Source of the DNA: an uncultured Eubacteriales bacterium
GTDB lineage: Bacteria; Bacillota; Clostridia; Lachnospirales; Lachnospiraceae
Direction: 5' to 3'
DNA length: 64,000 nt
Assembly: GCA_900317515.1 (NCBI GenBank)
Contig: ONHA01000006.1
Coordinates: 27,518 to 91,517 of the forward strand
Made by a program: the position numbers and the translations under genes. This document shows positions 1-7,239 of the stretch, piece after piece; within the stretch, counting starts at the first letter, position 1, and every line of letters starts with the position of its first letter. The notes beneath the pieces are model-generated. The model worked only from the letters and a program-made list of their open reading frames with translations. It did not search any database and was not told the origin of the DNA.

Positions 1-425
1 CCGCCGGCCGCGGGATCGACACCTTCGAGACGGCTGCGACGCTGAACACGGGCAGGGTCGGCATTTTCCACGGGATGAAGTCCTACTTCTGCCAGAACGA
101 GTACGGGCAGATCGCCCCGGTCTACTCGATCTCGGCAGGGCTCGACTACCCGGGGATCGGCCCGGAGCATGCCTATCTCCACGACATCGGCCGCGCGGAG
201 TACGTCGCGGTGACGGACGAGGAGGCCGTATGCGCCTTCGAGTATCTCTCGCGCACGGAAGGCATCATTCCGGCCATCGAGAGCGCCCATGCGCTCGCCC
301 ACGCGGTCAAAATCGCGCCGCAGATGGGTAAGGACAGGATCATCATCGTCACGGTCTCCGGCCGCGGCGACAAGGACTGCGTCTCCGTCGCGAGATACCG
401 CGGCGAGGACCTCACGGAATCGTAA
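1..425 (+). CDS. trpB: Tryptophan synthase beta chain, C-terminal part (5' end outside window)
   Basis: The reading frame is open from base 3 to the stop at 423-425, giving about 140 residues of the C-terminal half of TrpB, the PLP enzyme that condenses indole with serine. The family signature is plain: [20 protein letters not shown], then [16 protein letters not shown], and near the end the glycine/serine-rich TVSGRGDKD that binds the PLP phosphate. The start lies upstream of the window. trpA follows 10 bases after the stop, the usual coupled trpB-trpA order, so the two chains are probably made together for the alpha2-beta2 complex. Certain as to family. Confidence 0.97.
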   Translation, partial: AGRGIDTFETAATLNTGRVGIFHGMKSYFCQNEYGQIAPVYSISAGLDYPGIGPEHAYLHDIGRAEYVAVTDEEAVCAFEYLSRTEGIIPAIESAHALAHAVKIAPQMGKDRIIIVTVSGRGDKDCVSVARYRGEDLTES

Positions 426-435
426 GGAGGGTATG

Positions 436-1212
436 ATGAGCAGAATCAGGGAGGCATTTTCAGATAAAAAAGCGTTTATCCCCTTCATCACCTGCGGGGA
501 CCCGGATATAGAGACGACCGAGAAGATCGTCCTTGCCGCCGCGGAGAACGGGGCGGACCTTATCGAGCTCGGGATCCCCTTCTCGGATCCGACGGCGGAA
601 GGTCCGGTCATTATGGAGGCGGACAGCCGGGCGCTCGAGGCGGGAACAACCACCGACGACGTCTTTTTGCTCACCGCGCGTCTCAGGGAGAAGCTTGCGA
701 TCCCCCTTGTCTACATGACCTACGCGAACGTGGTCTTCTCCTACGGGACGGAGAAATTTGCAAAAAAGGCGGCTGCGGCCGGGATCGACGGGATCATCCT
801 GCCGGACGTCCCCTACGAGGAGAAGGGCGATTTCGAGGAGGCCTTTGCCGCGTGCGGGATCGATCTTATCTCCATGATCGCGCCGACGTCCGAGGACCGC
901 ATCGCCATGATCGCGAAGGAGGCCCGGGGCTTCCTATACATCGTCTCCTCCCTCGGAGTCACCGGGACGCGAAGCTCCATCACGACGGACATCGGGGCGA
1001 TGACGGCTCTCATCCGGGAGCACACGGACATCCCCTGCGCGGTCGGGTTCGGCATCTCGACGCCGGAGCAGGCCCGGGCGATGGCAGCCCTCTCGGACGG
1101 GGCCATCGTGGGCTCCGCGATCATCAAGATCATTGCAAAATACGGCCGGGAAGCGGCCCCGCATGTCGGCGAGTACGTGCGGGCGATGGCAGCGGCGGCG
1201 CACTCCGCATGA
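436..1212 (+). CDS. trpA: Tryptophan synthase alpha chain
   Basis: This 258-residue TIM-barrel protein has the usual TrpA length and should cleave indole-3-glycerol phosphate to indole for channelling to TrpB. FITCGDPD near residue 18, LIELGIPFSDP at 42-52, a central IDGIILPDVP and the phosphate-binding GFGIST/GSAII loops are all visible. ATG codons occur at 433 and 436; 436 is chosen because the AAGGAGG at 424-430 then sits 5 bases away. One oddity: the family catalytic pair is Glu49/Asp60 (enterobacterial numbering). Glu44 matches the first, but the position of the second is Glu55 (DPTAEGP instead of DPxADGP). It is the last recognisable gene of the trp operon; no clear terminator follows. 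Confidence 0.95.
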   Translation: MSRIREAFSDKKAFIPFITCGDPDIETTEKIVLAAAENGADLIELGIPFSDPTAEGPVIMEADSRALEAGTTTDDVFLLTARLREKLAIPLVYMTYANVVFSYGTEKFAKKAAAAGIDGIILPDVPYEEKGDFEEAFAACGIDLISMIAPTSEDRIAMIAKEARGFLYIVSSLGVTGTRSSITTDIGAMTALIREHTDIPCAVGFGISTPEQARAMAALSDGAIVGSAIIKIIAKYGREAAPHVGEYVRAMAAAAHSA

Positions 1213-1295
1213 GAGCGCAAAAAAGTAATAAAATTTGCCCAAACAGTGCAATTTTCATGTATAATAATGATTAACCGTCGTGTTATGATAGGTTT

Positions 1296-1476
1296 AAATA
1301 AACGTAACTGTTCAGCACCCTCATTCGCAGCCGCTGCGCGGCTCGCTCATGTGGCGGGTCAGAGGCGCTTCACGCCTTGCCCGCCCCGGAAAAGAGAACC
1401 GTTTTTGGTCGGAACGCAAGCGTCCCGACCTGCAAGAAGGTCTCTTTCCCGGGGTGCTGAATAGTTACAAATAAAC
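1296..1476. mobile_element. MITE-like structured element with 8-bp target duplication
   Basis: Bases 1304-1468 (165 bp) start with GTAACTGTTCAGCACCC and end with its near-perfect inverse, GGGTGCTGAATAGTTAC (one mismatch in 17). The element is bounded on both sides by the identical octamer AAATAAAC (1296-1303 and 1469-1476), as expected for a target-site duplication. Inside the terminal repeats are further stems: AGCCG/CGGCT, GGCGGG with an inner GGCG, GGTCGGAACG pairing with CGTCCCGACC, and CCCCGGAAAAGAGAACC pairing with GGTCTCTTTCCCGGGG. The whole unit could fold as a multibranched hairpin. It has no coding capacity, so a trans-acting transposase would be needed. It sits between trpA and the next operon. 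Confidence 0.8.
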
Positions 1477-1510
1477 AGCGGGTTTAATTTCCCGCAGAAA
1501 GAGGGAGAAA

Positions 1511-2143
1511 ATGAAAATCGCACTGATCAACGAAAACAGCCAGGCTGCGAAGAACGCACTGGCCCTGAGCTGTCTCAAAAAAGTTGCCGAGCCGATGGGA
1601 CACACGGTTTATAACTACGGCATGTATGCTGCGGACGACGCCTGCCAGCTCACTTACGTGAAGGCCGGCCTCCTCGCCGCGATCCTCATCAACGCAAAGG
1701 CGGCCGATTACGTCGTCACGGGCTGCGGCACGGGCGAAGGCGCGATGCTGGCCTGCAACATCTACCCGAACGTCCTCTGCGGACACCTTGAGGATGTCGA
1801 GGACGCGTTCATGTTCGCCCAGATCAACGACGGCAACGCGATCGCGCTTCCGTTTGCGAAGAAGTTCGGCTGGGGCGGCGAGCTGACCCTGACCTACATG
1901 TTCGAGAAGCTTCTCGGCACACCGTCGGGCGGCGGTTATCCGCCGGAAAGAGTCGAGCCGGAGCAGAGAAACAAAAAGATCCTCGACGAGATGAAGAAGA
2001 TCACCCACAAGGACATGATGACGATCCTTCGCGAGGTCGATCAGGATTTCCTTCGCGAGACGATCAGCGGTGAGCATTTTGCGGAGCTCTTCTATCCGAA
2101 CTGCCAGGTACCGGAGATCGCAGAGTATTTAAAGAGCCTTTGA
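1511..2143 (+). CDS. RpiB/LacAB-family sugar isomerase, probable DhuI-type 4-deoxy-hexosulose-uronate isomerase
   Basis: This 210-residue protein belongs to the RpiB/LacA/LacB fold: it opens MKIALINENSQ, has the TGCGTGEGAM loop typical of the family's substrate pocket around residue 71, and a CGHLEDVEDA stretch. It is longer than classical RpiB (about 150 residues) because of a C-terminal extension after residue 140. An SDR dehydrogenase follows 12 bases downstream. Published streptococcal work describes just this pair, DhuI (RpiB family) and DhuD (SDR), converting 4-deoxy-L-threo-5-hexosulose uronate from pectin or glycosaminoglycan breakdown. The specific role is inferred from family plus neighbour; a pentose-phosphate isomerase remains possible. 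The RBS AGAGGGAGAAA precedes the ATG. Confidence 0.75.
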   Translation: MKIALINENSQAAKNALALSCLKKVAEPMGHTVYNYGMYAADDACQLTYVKAGLLAAILINAKAADYVVTGCGTGEGAMLACNIYPNVLCGHLEDVEDAFMFAQINDGNAIALPFAKKFGWGGELTLTYMFEKLLGTPSGGGYPPERVEPEQRNKKILDEMKKITHKDMMTILREVDQDFLRETISGEHFAELFYPNCQVPEIAEYLKSL

Positions 2144-2155
2144 TGGAGGGACACC

Positions 2156-2959
2156 ATGGAAAACTTCTTAAACGAATTCTCACTTGAAGGCCGCGTGGCC
2201 CTGGTCACGGGCGCAGCCTACGGAATCGGCTTTGCGATCGCGGAAGGTCTTGCAAGCGCCGGCGCGAAGATTGCATTTAACTGCAGAAGCGAGCATCATC
2301 TTGAGAAAGCACTCGCGGATTACAAGGAGGCCGGCATCGACGCGCGCGGCTACATCTGCGATGTGACCCATGAGGACGAGGTCGTCGCCATGGTCAAAGC
2401 AATCGAGAAGGATCTGGGACCGGTCGACATCCTCGTCAACAACGCCGGCATCATCAAGCGCATCCCGATGGTCGAGATGAGCGTCGAGGACTTCCGCCAG
2501 GTCGTCGATATCGACCTGAACTCCGCATTCATCGTCGCGAAGGCGGTCCTTCCGCACATGATCGAGCAGAGAAGAGGCAAGATCATCAACATCTGCTCCA
2601 TGATGAGCGAGCTCGGCCGTGAGACGGTTTCCGCCTACGCGGCGGCCAAGGGCGGCCTCAAGATGCTGACCAAGAACATCGCCTCCGAGTACGGCGAGTA
2701 CAATATCCAGTGCAACGGCATCGGCCCGGGCTACATCGCGACCCCGCAGACGGAGCCGCTCCGCGAGCGCCAGCCGGACGGCAGCCGCCATCCGTTTGAC
2801 AGCTTCATCATGGCCAAGACGCCGGCAGGCCGCTGGGGCACCCCGAAGGATCTCATCGGTCCGGCCGTGTTCCTCGCTTCCCCGGCCTCGGATTTCGTGA
2901 ACGGCCACATCCTCTACGTGGACGGCGGCATCCTGGCCTACATCGGCAAGCAGCCGTGA
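2156..2959 (+). CDS. Short-chain dehydrogenase, DhuD / gluconate 5-dehydrogenase type
   Basis: A classical SDR of 267 residues. The cofactor loop TGAAYGIGFA lies at about residue 18, NNAG near residue 95, the catalytic Ser in SMMSE near 147, and the YAAAKGG motif supplies Tyr and Lys near 161-165. The C-terminal NGHILYVDGG is standard. Similarity in outline is to gluconate 5-dehydrogenase/KduD/DhuD enzymes, which reduce or oxidise 2-keto-3-deoxy or 5-keto sugar acids with NAD(P). The TGGAGGGACACC ribosome site and 12-base gap to the isomerase gene argue for one operon. With that partner, the best guess is the second step of unsaturated-uronate catabolism. The exact substrate cannot be read from the sequence. 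Confidence 0.82.
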   Translation: MENFLNEFSLEGRVALVTGAAYGIGFAIAEGLASAGAKIAFNCRSEHHLEKALADYKEAGIDARGYICDVTHEDEVVAMVKAIEKDLGPVDILVNNAGIIKRIPMVEMSVEDFRQVVDIDLNSAFIVAKAVLPHMIEQRRGKIINICSMMSELGRETVSAYAAAKGGLKMLTKNIASEYGEYNIQCNGIGPGYIATPQTEPLRERQPDGSRHPFDSFIMAKTPAGRWGTPKDLIGPAVFLASPASDFVNGHILYVDGGILAYIGKQP

Positions 2960-3094
2960 GCCTAGTCAAAATGACATAAAAAACGGTAAATATTTGTCAG
3001 AATGCCCATAGGTTTTTGAAGGGCGGCAGGGTATACTGCATATAGTTGAAAATGAAGTTCCCCCAGGAGGGACAAATATAAGGAGGATTCAAAA

Positions 3095-4195
3095 ATGGCA
3101 TCTCTTTCTCTTAAGCATATCGACAAGACCTATCCGAACGGCTTCAAGGCAGTTAAAGACTTCAACCTTGAGATCGCTGACAAGGAATTCATCATCTTCG
3201 TCGGCCCGTCCGGCTGCGGAAAGTCCACAACCCTTCGTATGGTTGCCGGCCTTGAAGACATCACCGGCGGCACATTCGAGATCGACGGCAAGGTCATGAA
3301 CGACGTCGAGCCGAAGGACCGCGACATCGCGATGGTTTTCCAGAACTACGCTCTGTATCCGCATATGACGGTTTTCGATAACATGGCATTCGGCCTTAAG
3401 CTTCGCAAGGTTCCGAAGGATCAGATCAAGAAGCAGGTTGAAGAAGCCGCTAAGATCCTTGACCTTGACAAGCTCCTTGACCGTAAGCCGAAGGCTCTTT
3501 CCGGTGGTCAGAGACAGCGTGTTGCCATGGGCCGTGCTATCGTTCGTAACCCGAAGGTCTTCCTTATGGACGAGCCGCTGTCCAACCTGGATGCTAAGCT
3601 CCGTGTTCAGATGAGAACCGAGATCTCCAAGCTGCATGACAGACTTGGCGCTACGATCATCTACGTTACACATGACCAGACCGAGGCTATGACGCTTGGT
3701 ACCCGTATCGTCGTAATGAAGGACGGCGTTGTCCAGCAGATCGACACCCCGCAGAACCTGTACGATCATCCGTGCAACCAGTTCGTCGCAGGCTTCATCG
3801 GCTCCCCGCAGATGAACTTCATGGACTGCAAGGTCTCCAATGGCGGCAAGACTGTCGAAGTCGGCGGCTTCAAGCTCGGCATCTCCGATGCACGTGCAGC
3901 CAAGCTGAAGGCTTATGACGGCAAGACTGTTGTTCTCGGCATTCGTCCGGAAGATGTCCACGATGAGGCTGACTTCCTTGCTAAGCATCCGGAAGCTGTC
4001 ATCAACGCTGAGATCAAGGTTTACGAGCTCCTCGGCGCCGAAGTTTTCCTGTACTTCGATTTCGCAGGCAGCCAGATGACCGCTCGTGTCAATCCGCGCA
4101 CCACAGCCCGCACCGGCGACACTGTCAAGTTCGCGCTCGACATGGAGAAGGCTCACTTCTTCGACAAAGAGACCGAGAAGACCATCACAGACTGA
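3095..4195 (+). CDS. Sugar ABC transporter ATP-binding protein, MsmK/MsmX/UgpC type
   Basis: A 366-residue CUT1-family ABC ATPase. Walker A is GPSGCGKST (about 38-46), the Q-loop follows in VFQNYALYPHM, the signature is LSGGQRQRV (about 135), Walker B is FLMDEPLSNLDA and the H-loop is YVTHDQ. The C-terminal third (about 240-366) is the TOBE/OB-like regulatory domain of MalK-type ATPases. It stands alone without permease genes, as expected for the multitask ATPases that energise several sugar importers. Codon choice is shifted toward CGT/CTT/GGT compared with its neighbours, suggesting high expression. AGGAGG lies 9 bases before the ATG, and a strong terminator follows at 4216-4248. Confidence 0.93.
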   Translation: MASLSLKHIDKTYPNGFKAVKDFNLEIADKEFIIFVGPSGCGKSTTLRMVAGLEDITGGTFEIDGKVMNDVEPKDRDIAMVFQNYALYPHMTVFDNMAFGLKLRKVPKDQIKKQVEEAAKILDLDKLLDRKPKALSGGQRQRVAMGRAIVRNPKVFLMDEPLSNLDAKLRVQMRTEISKLHDRLGATIIYVTHDQTEAMTLGTRIVVMKDGVVQQIDTPQNLYDHPCNQFVAGFIGSPQMNFMDCKVSNGGKTVEVGGFKLGISDARAAKLKAYDGKTVVLGIRPEDVHDEADFLAKHPEAVINAEIKVYELLGAEVFLYFDFAGSQMTARVNPRTTARTGDTVKFALDMEKAHFFDKETEKTITD

Positions 4196-4215
4196 TCAAA
4201 ACCCGGTTATTACGC

Positions 4216-4248
4216 AGCCCGGTACCGAAAGGTACCGGGTTGTTTTTT
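4216..4248 (+). terminator. Rho-independent terminator after the ABC ATPase gene
   Basis: A perfect 9-bp stem, CCCGGTACC / GGTACCGGG, closes a GAAA tetraloop and is followed by TTGTTTTTT. It sits 20 bases after the stop of the ATPase gene and separates it from the promoter of the downstream regulator. Confidence 0.93.
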
Positions 4249-4259
4249 GCGGAAAAATG

Positions 4260-4288
4260 TTGGACGGGGTGGGAATATGCGGTATAAT
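4260..4288 (+). promoter_or_regulatory. Sigma-A-type promoter for the PucR-like regulator
   Basis: TTGGAC (4260-4265) and a consensus TATAAT (4283-4288) are separated by 17 bases, directly after the terminator and 47 bases before the regulator's ATG. The regulator therefore has its own transcription unit. Confidence 0.8.
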
Positions 4289-4334
4289 AATCTGTAAAAA
4301 TAAAAGGGCGGGCAATCGCCGTGCGGAGGGAACC

Positions 4335-5237
4335 ATGACACCCGAAGAGAAACTTACACGGGAACTGAAGGAGCTTAAGCGGCTGACGGGCATTTCATTT
4401 TCCATCGACGAAAATGAAACCGCGGACACCGCGGACATCGCGGAGAAAATCAAACTCCTAAGCGACGCCTTCCGGGAGAAGAACAGCCGGACGGCATTTT
4501 TTAAGAAGCTGCTCTCCGGCGAGCTCGAAGTCTCCCGCATCTACGAGGGGGCCTCAAGGCTCCACCTGCCGGTGGAGAGCCCGGCGAGGATCTATGTCAT
4601 CGAGACGGAGAACGTGAACGATGAGAGCGCGCTGATGGTCCTCCGGCAGATCGGCGCGGGGCGGAGCCAGGACCATCTGGTGCCGATGGACGGGAAGCGG
4701 ATCGCGGTCATCAAGTCGGGCAGAAACAACGAGAGCGAGGAAGATGCGCTGATGCTCGCGCATATGTTTGTCGACATGCTGAACGCGGAGGCCATGGTGC
4801 GCGCGAGATGCGCGTTCGGAGAGTGCATTCCGAGCCTTACGGCCATGCCGGAGGCTTACCGCGAGGCGGGACTGGCGCTGGAGGTCGGGCGAATCTTCTA
4901 CACGCATGAGACGGTCATGCGGGCGGGCAGGCTCGGGATCGGGCAGCTGATCTACCGGCTGCCGGAGGAGGTGTGCCGGCGGTTCCTGAAAGAGGTATTT
5001 CCGGACCGGAATCCGGATAATCTCGATGAGGAGACGCGGAACACGGTGGATGCATTTTTCGAGAACAACCTGAACGTCTCCGAGACGGCCAGACAGCTCT
5101 TTATTCACCGGAACACCCTGGTCTACCGGCTTGAGAAGCTGAAGAGCGCGACCGGCCTCGATGTGAGGTCCTTCGAGGATGCGATGACCTACCGGATCGC
5201 GGCGATGGTGGCGAACTTCCTAAATGACCGAAAGTGA
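4335..5237 (+). CDS. PucR/CdaR-type transcriptional regulator
   Basis: A 300-residue protein whose C-terminus (about 240-295) is the PucR/CdaR-type helix-turn-helix: FFENNLNVSETARQLFIHRN followed by TLVYRLEKLKSATGLDV. The central part resembles the GGDEF-like domain of sugar-diacid and purine regulators, and the N-terminal 100 residues are an uncharacterised sensor. The start at 4335 is set by GGAGGG at 4325-4330. No membrane segment is visible, so it is cytoplasmic. Regulators of this class usually activate nearby sugar-acid or purine genes; the upstream uronate-pathway pair and ABC ATPase are plausible targets, which is inference from position. It has its own sigma-A promoter. Confidence 0.85.
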   Translation: MTPEEKLTRELKELKRLTGISFSIDENETADTADIAEKIKLLSDAFREKNSRTAFFKKLLSGELEVSRIYEGASRLHLPVESPARIYVIETENVNDESALMVLRQIGAGRSQDHLVPMDGKRIAVIKSGRNNESEEDALMLAHMFVDMLNAEAMVRARCAFGECIPSLTAMPEAYREAGLALEVGRIFYTHETVMRAGRLGIGQLIYRLPEEVCRRFLKEVFPDRNPDNLDEETRNTVDAFFENNLNVSETARQLFIHRNTLVYRLEKLKSATGLDVRSFEDAMTYRIAAMVANFLNDRK

Positions 5238-5336
5238 AGAAACTGTAGCAATTGTCCGAACAGAATATAATAGTGTACACAATTAACAAAATATCAGGGT
5301 GATTTTAAAATTTACAAAGAAAAATTAAAAAATGTG

Positions 5337-5365
5337 TTGACAAATGATTTCGTATCTGCTAATAT
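5337..5365 (+). promoter_or_regulatory. Strong sigma-A-type promoter upstream of a gene-poor region
   Basis: Consensus TTGACA (5337-5342), 17-base spacer, TAATAT (5360-5365). It lies about 100 bases beyond the regulator gene and faces into a roughly 740-base stretch without a recognisable gene. Confidence 0.75.
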
Positions 5366-5437
5366 AGGTTCATCAAATAAAACAACCACATAAAAGTTAC
5401 TTATTAACCATTACATTTAAAAGGAGGGCATATTCCA

Positions 5438-5527
5438 ATGGATGTGTTTGAAAAACCGTACAGGTTATCCCTCAATATGAAAAGGCAGGAGCCGGCAGTT
5501 CCAGGCAAGAATCACCTTTTCCCATAA
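5438..5527 (+). CDS. Possible 29-residue small protein
   Basis: A short frame, MDVFEKPYRLSLNMKRQEPA onward to the stop at 5525-5527, starts 8 bases after AAAGGAGGG and about 70 bases downstream of the strong promoter at 5337-5365. The good initiation signals are the only support; the peptide resembles nothing I recognise and has no signal peptide or membrane segment. It may be a leader peptide, a small protein, or the remnant 5' end of a lost gene. Confidence 0.4.
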   Translation: MDVFEKPYRLSLNMKRQEPAVPGKNHLFP

Positions 5528-6069
5528 ATTGAATGAAATAATTTTAAAAATCTCAATCTGAGGAGATAAAAAAGGGAAAAGAGTTTATCCGAGCAGGCTT
5601 ACATATTGAGAACAAACTGCCGCCGAATTAAAAAATGAATTGTAAAGAAAGTTCATTTGGCAATCGGCAAGGAGATGCAGCTGATCCAAAAAAGTAATCG
5701 GGGGCTTTGCCACAATGAGGGAGGGGGCTTTCGATGAAATATCCATCGGGGCATCAAAAACGGATAGTAAGAACTTCTAAGCATACAGTTTTAAAACTCT
5801 GATTATAAAAGAAAAACCTGATAAAAAGAAAAATCTTTAAAAGAAAAGATCGTAAGAGACGTCATTACAGGAAATTCTTTTTAAGAAAAACTTAAAAAGG
5901 GATAATTTTAAAATCAGAAGAAAGTTTTAAAACAAATGCGAGCCCGGAATGAAAATAAAAATTCAAATAAATTAATTCCTGCCCCAAAAAAAACAGGGTA
6001 AGGCGCATGGACAAATCAAAAATTGAATAAAGAAACGGAGAAAATGTCCATTGAAAATTGAACATTAAG
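5528..6069. other. AT-rich, purine-rich stretch with no recognisable gene
   Basis: About 540 bases with stop codons in all frames at short intervals. The plus strand is strongly purine-rich. A second tiny frame with a GAGGGAGGGGG ribosome site runs from 5734 to 5802 (22 residues, MKYPSGHQKRIVRTSKHTVL then KL). Composition is much more AT-rich than the flanking genes. It could be a non-coding transcript ending at the hairpin at 6070-6110, or the decayed remains of a gene. Confidence 0.45.
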
Positions 6070-6110
6070 CGGCCGCCATTGACGAGGGAGAACGTTATGG
6101 CGGCCGTTTT
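6070..6110 (+). terminator. Terminator-like hairpin closing the gene-poor region
   Basis: A perfect 10-bp GC-rich stem, CGGCCGCCAT (6070-6079) with ATGGCGGCCG (6097-6106), followed by TTTTCGTT. The 17-base loop is long for an intrinsic terminator. It lies just upstream of the pseudouridine synthase gene. Confidence 0.65.
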
Positions 6111-6147
6111 CGTTGTGTGGTACAATATCCCGTGAGGGGGTGAGGCC

Positions 6148-6780
6148 ATGAAAATCATCTATGAAGACCGGGAGCTTATGGTCGTTTACAAGGAGGCAGG
6201 CCTTGCGGCAGAGACGCGCCGGCCGCTTGAGAAGGATCTTGAAAGTATCCTTAAAGTATACCTTGCGGAGAGGGACGGGAAGGTGCCGGAACTCTACCTC
6301 ATACATCGGATCGACCAGGTGGTGGACGGCCTGGTTCTTTTTGCACGCACAAAAAAGGCGGCGGCGAGCCTTACCGCGCAGCTTACGGACGGGAGCATGG
6401 AGAAGATCTACCTGGCCCGCGTCGGAGGCCGGATCCCGGCCGAAAAGGGGGAGCTCACAGACTGGCTCCTTAAGGACGCAAAAACCAACACATCCCGCAT
6501 CGTTCCCCCGGGAACCCGCGGGGCAAAGCGGGCATGTCTCTCCTATGAGAGAGCCGGGGAGGATCTTCTTCTGATCCGCCTTAAGACCGGGCGGCACCAC
6601 CAGATCCGCGTGCAGCTTGCGGGTGCGGGCATGCCGATTAAGGGCGATGTCAAGTACGGAGGGGAAGCTGCCGGGAGGATTTCCGGAAAGGGAATTTGCC
6701 TGACCGCGGCGGAACTGTCCTTTAAACATCCCGGGACGGGAAATGAAATTCGCGTGAAAGTCCCTGAAATAACAGGGTAA
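6148..6780 (+). CDS. RluA-family RNA pseudouridine synthase (short form)
   Basis: A 210-residue catalytic-domain-only member of the RluA/RluC/RluD family, which isomerises uridines in rRNA or tRNA. The catalytic motif is HRIDQVVDGLVLFART (about residues 52-67), with the conserved Asp in place of the usual HRLDxxTSG; the hydrophobic TSG part is replaced by VDG. The later RLKTGRHHQIRVQLA is the family's substrate-binding strand. There is no S4 RNA-binding domain in front, so target choice must come from the catalytic domain. It starts 8 bases after GAGGGGGTGAGG. It is flanked by an apparent terminator upstream and the V-ATPase promoter downstream, so it is probably a single-gene unit. Confidence 0.88.
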   Translation: MKIIYEDRELMVVYKEAGLAAETRRPLEKDLESILKVYLAERDGKVPELYLIHRIDQVVDGLVLFARTKKAAASLTAQLTDGSMEKIYLARVGGRIPAEKGELTDWLLKDAKTNTSRIVPPGTRGAKRACLSYERAGEDLLLIRLKTGRHHQIRVQLAGAGMPIKGDVKYGGEAAGRISGKGICLTAAELSFKHPGTGNEIRVKVPEITG

Positions 6781-6827
6781 AGGAGCAGTAAAAATATAAT
6801 CAAATTCAAGTTTTTGTATATTTTTCC

Positions 6828-6855
6828 TTGCAAAGCGTTTATGATATGGTAAAAT
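6828..6855 (+). promoter_or_regulatory. Promoter of the V-type ATPase operon
   Basis: TTGCAA (6828-6833), 16-base spacer, TAAAAT (6850-6855) with an extended -10 TGG directly in front. The 60-base leader contains an 8-bp hairpin (AAAGCTGT/ACAGCTTT, 6876-6896) just before the ribosome site of the first gene. Confidence 0.65.
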
Positions 6856-6916
6856 TATAAAAATGTACCAAGATAAAAGCTGTGGAAAACAGCTTTGAAA
6901 GGAAGGCGGTGGTTCA

Positions 6917-7225
6917 ATGATCGAAGAGAGCATCAAGGCGGTCCGCGAAGCGGAAGCGAAGGCCGAATCACTGATCCTGGACGCACAGAAAAATGCGGCT
7001 GAGATCGTGAAGGCGGCTGAAGCGAGGGCGGAGACGGATAAGGCGGAGGCTTTTGCGAAGTTTGCGCAGGAAGTGCTTGACGCTGCGAAGGCGTCCAAGG
7101 AAGCAGGAGATGCGCAGCTTCTGGAGGCGGAAGCCGAGGCGGCCAGGGAGGCGGCATCTCTCAAGGCGTCTGTTGCGCCGAAGACAGAGGCTGCTTTAAA
7201 AGCTGTCATTGAAACGATTCTATAA
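6917..7225 (+). CDS. V-type ATPase peripheral-stalk subunit H/G-like
   Basis: A 102-residue, almost entirely alpha-helical coiled-coil protein rich in Ala, Glu and Lys (AVREAEAKAESLILDAQKNA). It matches the small stalk subunit (AhaH/NtpF-type) that pairs with subunit E to form the peripheral stators of archaeal-type ATPases. No enzyme motif. It is the first gene of the operon, after a GGAAGGCGGTGG ribosome site, and the subunit I gene follows 14 bases later. Assignment rests on composition, size and position, since coiled-coil stalk subunits diverge rapidly. Confidence 0.82.
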   Translation: MIEESIKAVREAEAKAESLILDAQKNAAEIVKAAEARAETDKAEAFAKFAQEVLDAAKASKEAGDAQLLEAEAEAAREAASLKASVAPKTEAALKAVIETIL

Positions 7226-7239
7226 ACCAGGAGGTTAGC

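Noticed and set aside
289-435. Extended start of trpA at 289
   Set aside because: The extra residues are out of frame with trpB and unlike TrpA; the AAGGAGG at 424-430 fixes the start at 433/436.
1304-1468. Riboswitch upstream of the uronate pathway genes
   Set aside because: The terminal inverted repeats plus exact 8-bp flanking duplication show an inserted element; no known riboswitch consensus is recognisable.
3009-3037. Promoter of the ABC ATPase gene with -10 TATACT at 3032-3037
   Set aside because: A good -10 is present but no -35 at a valid spacing (TTGAAG is only 10 bases away), so it was not listed as supported.
3089-4156. A 355-codon minus-strand frame opposite the ABC ATPase
   Set aside because: Shadow of a strongly codon-biased gene on the plus strand; the plus-strand product has all ABC motifs.
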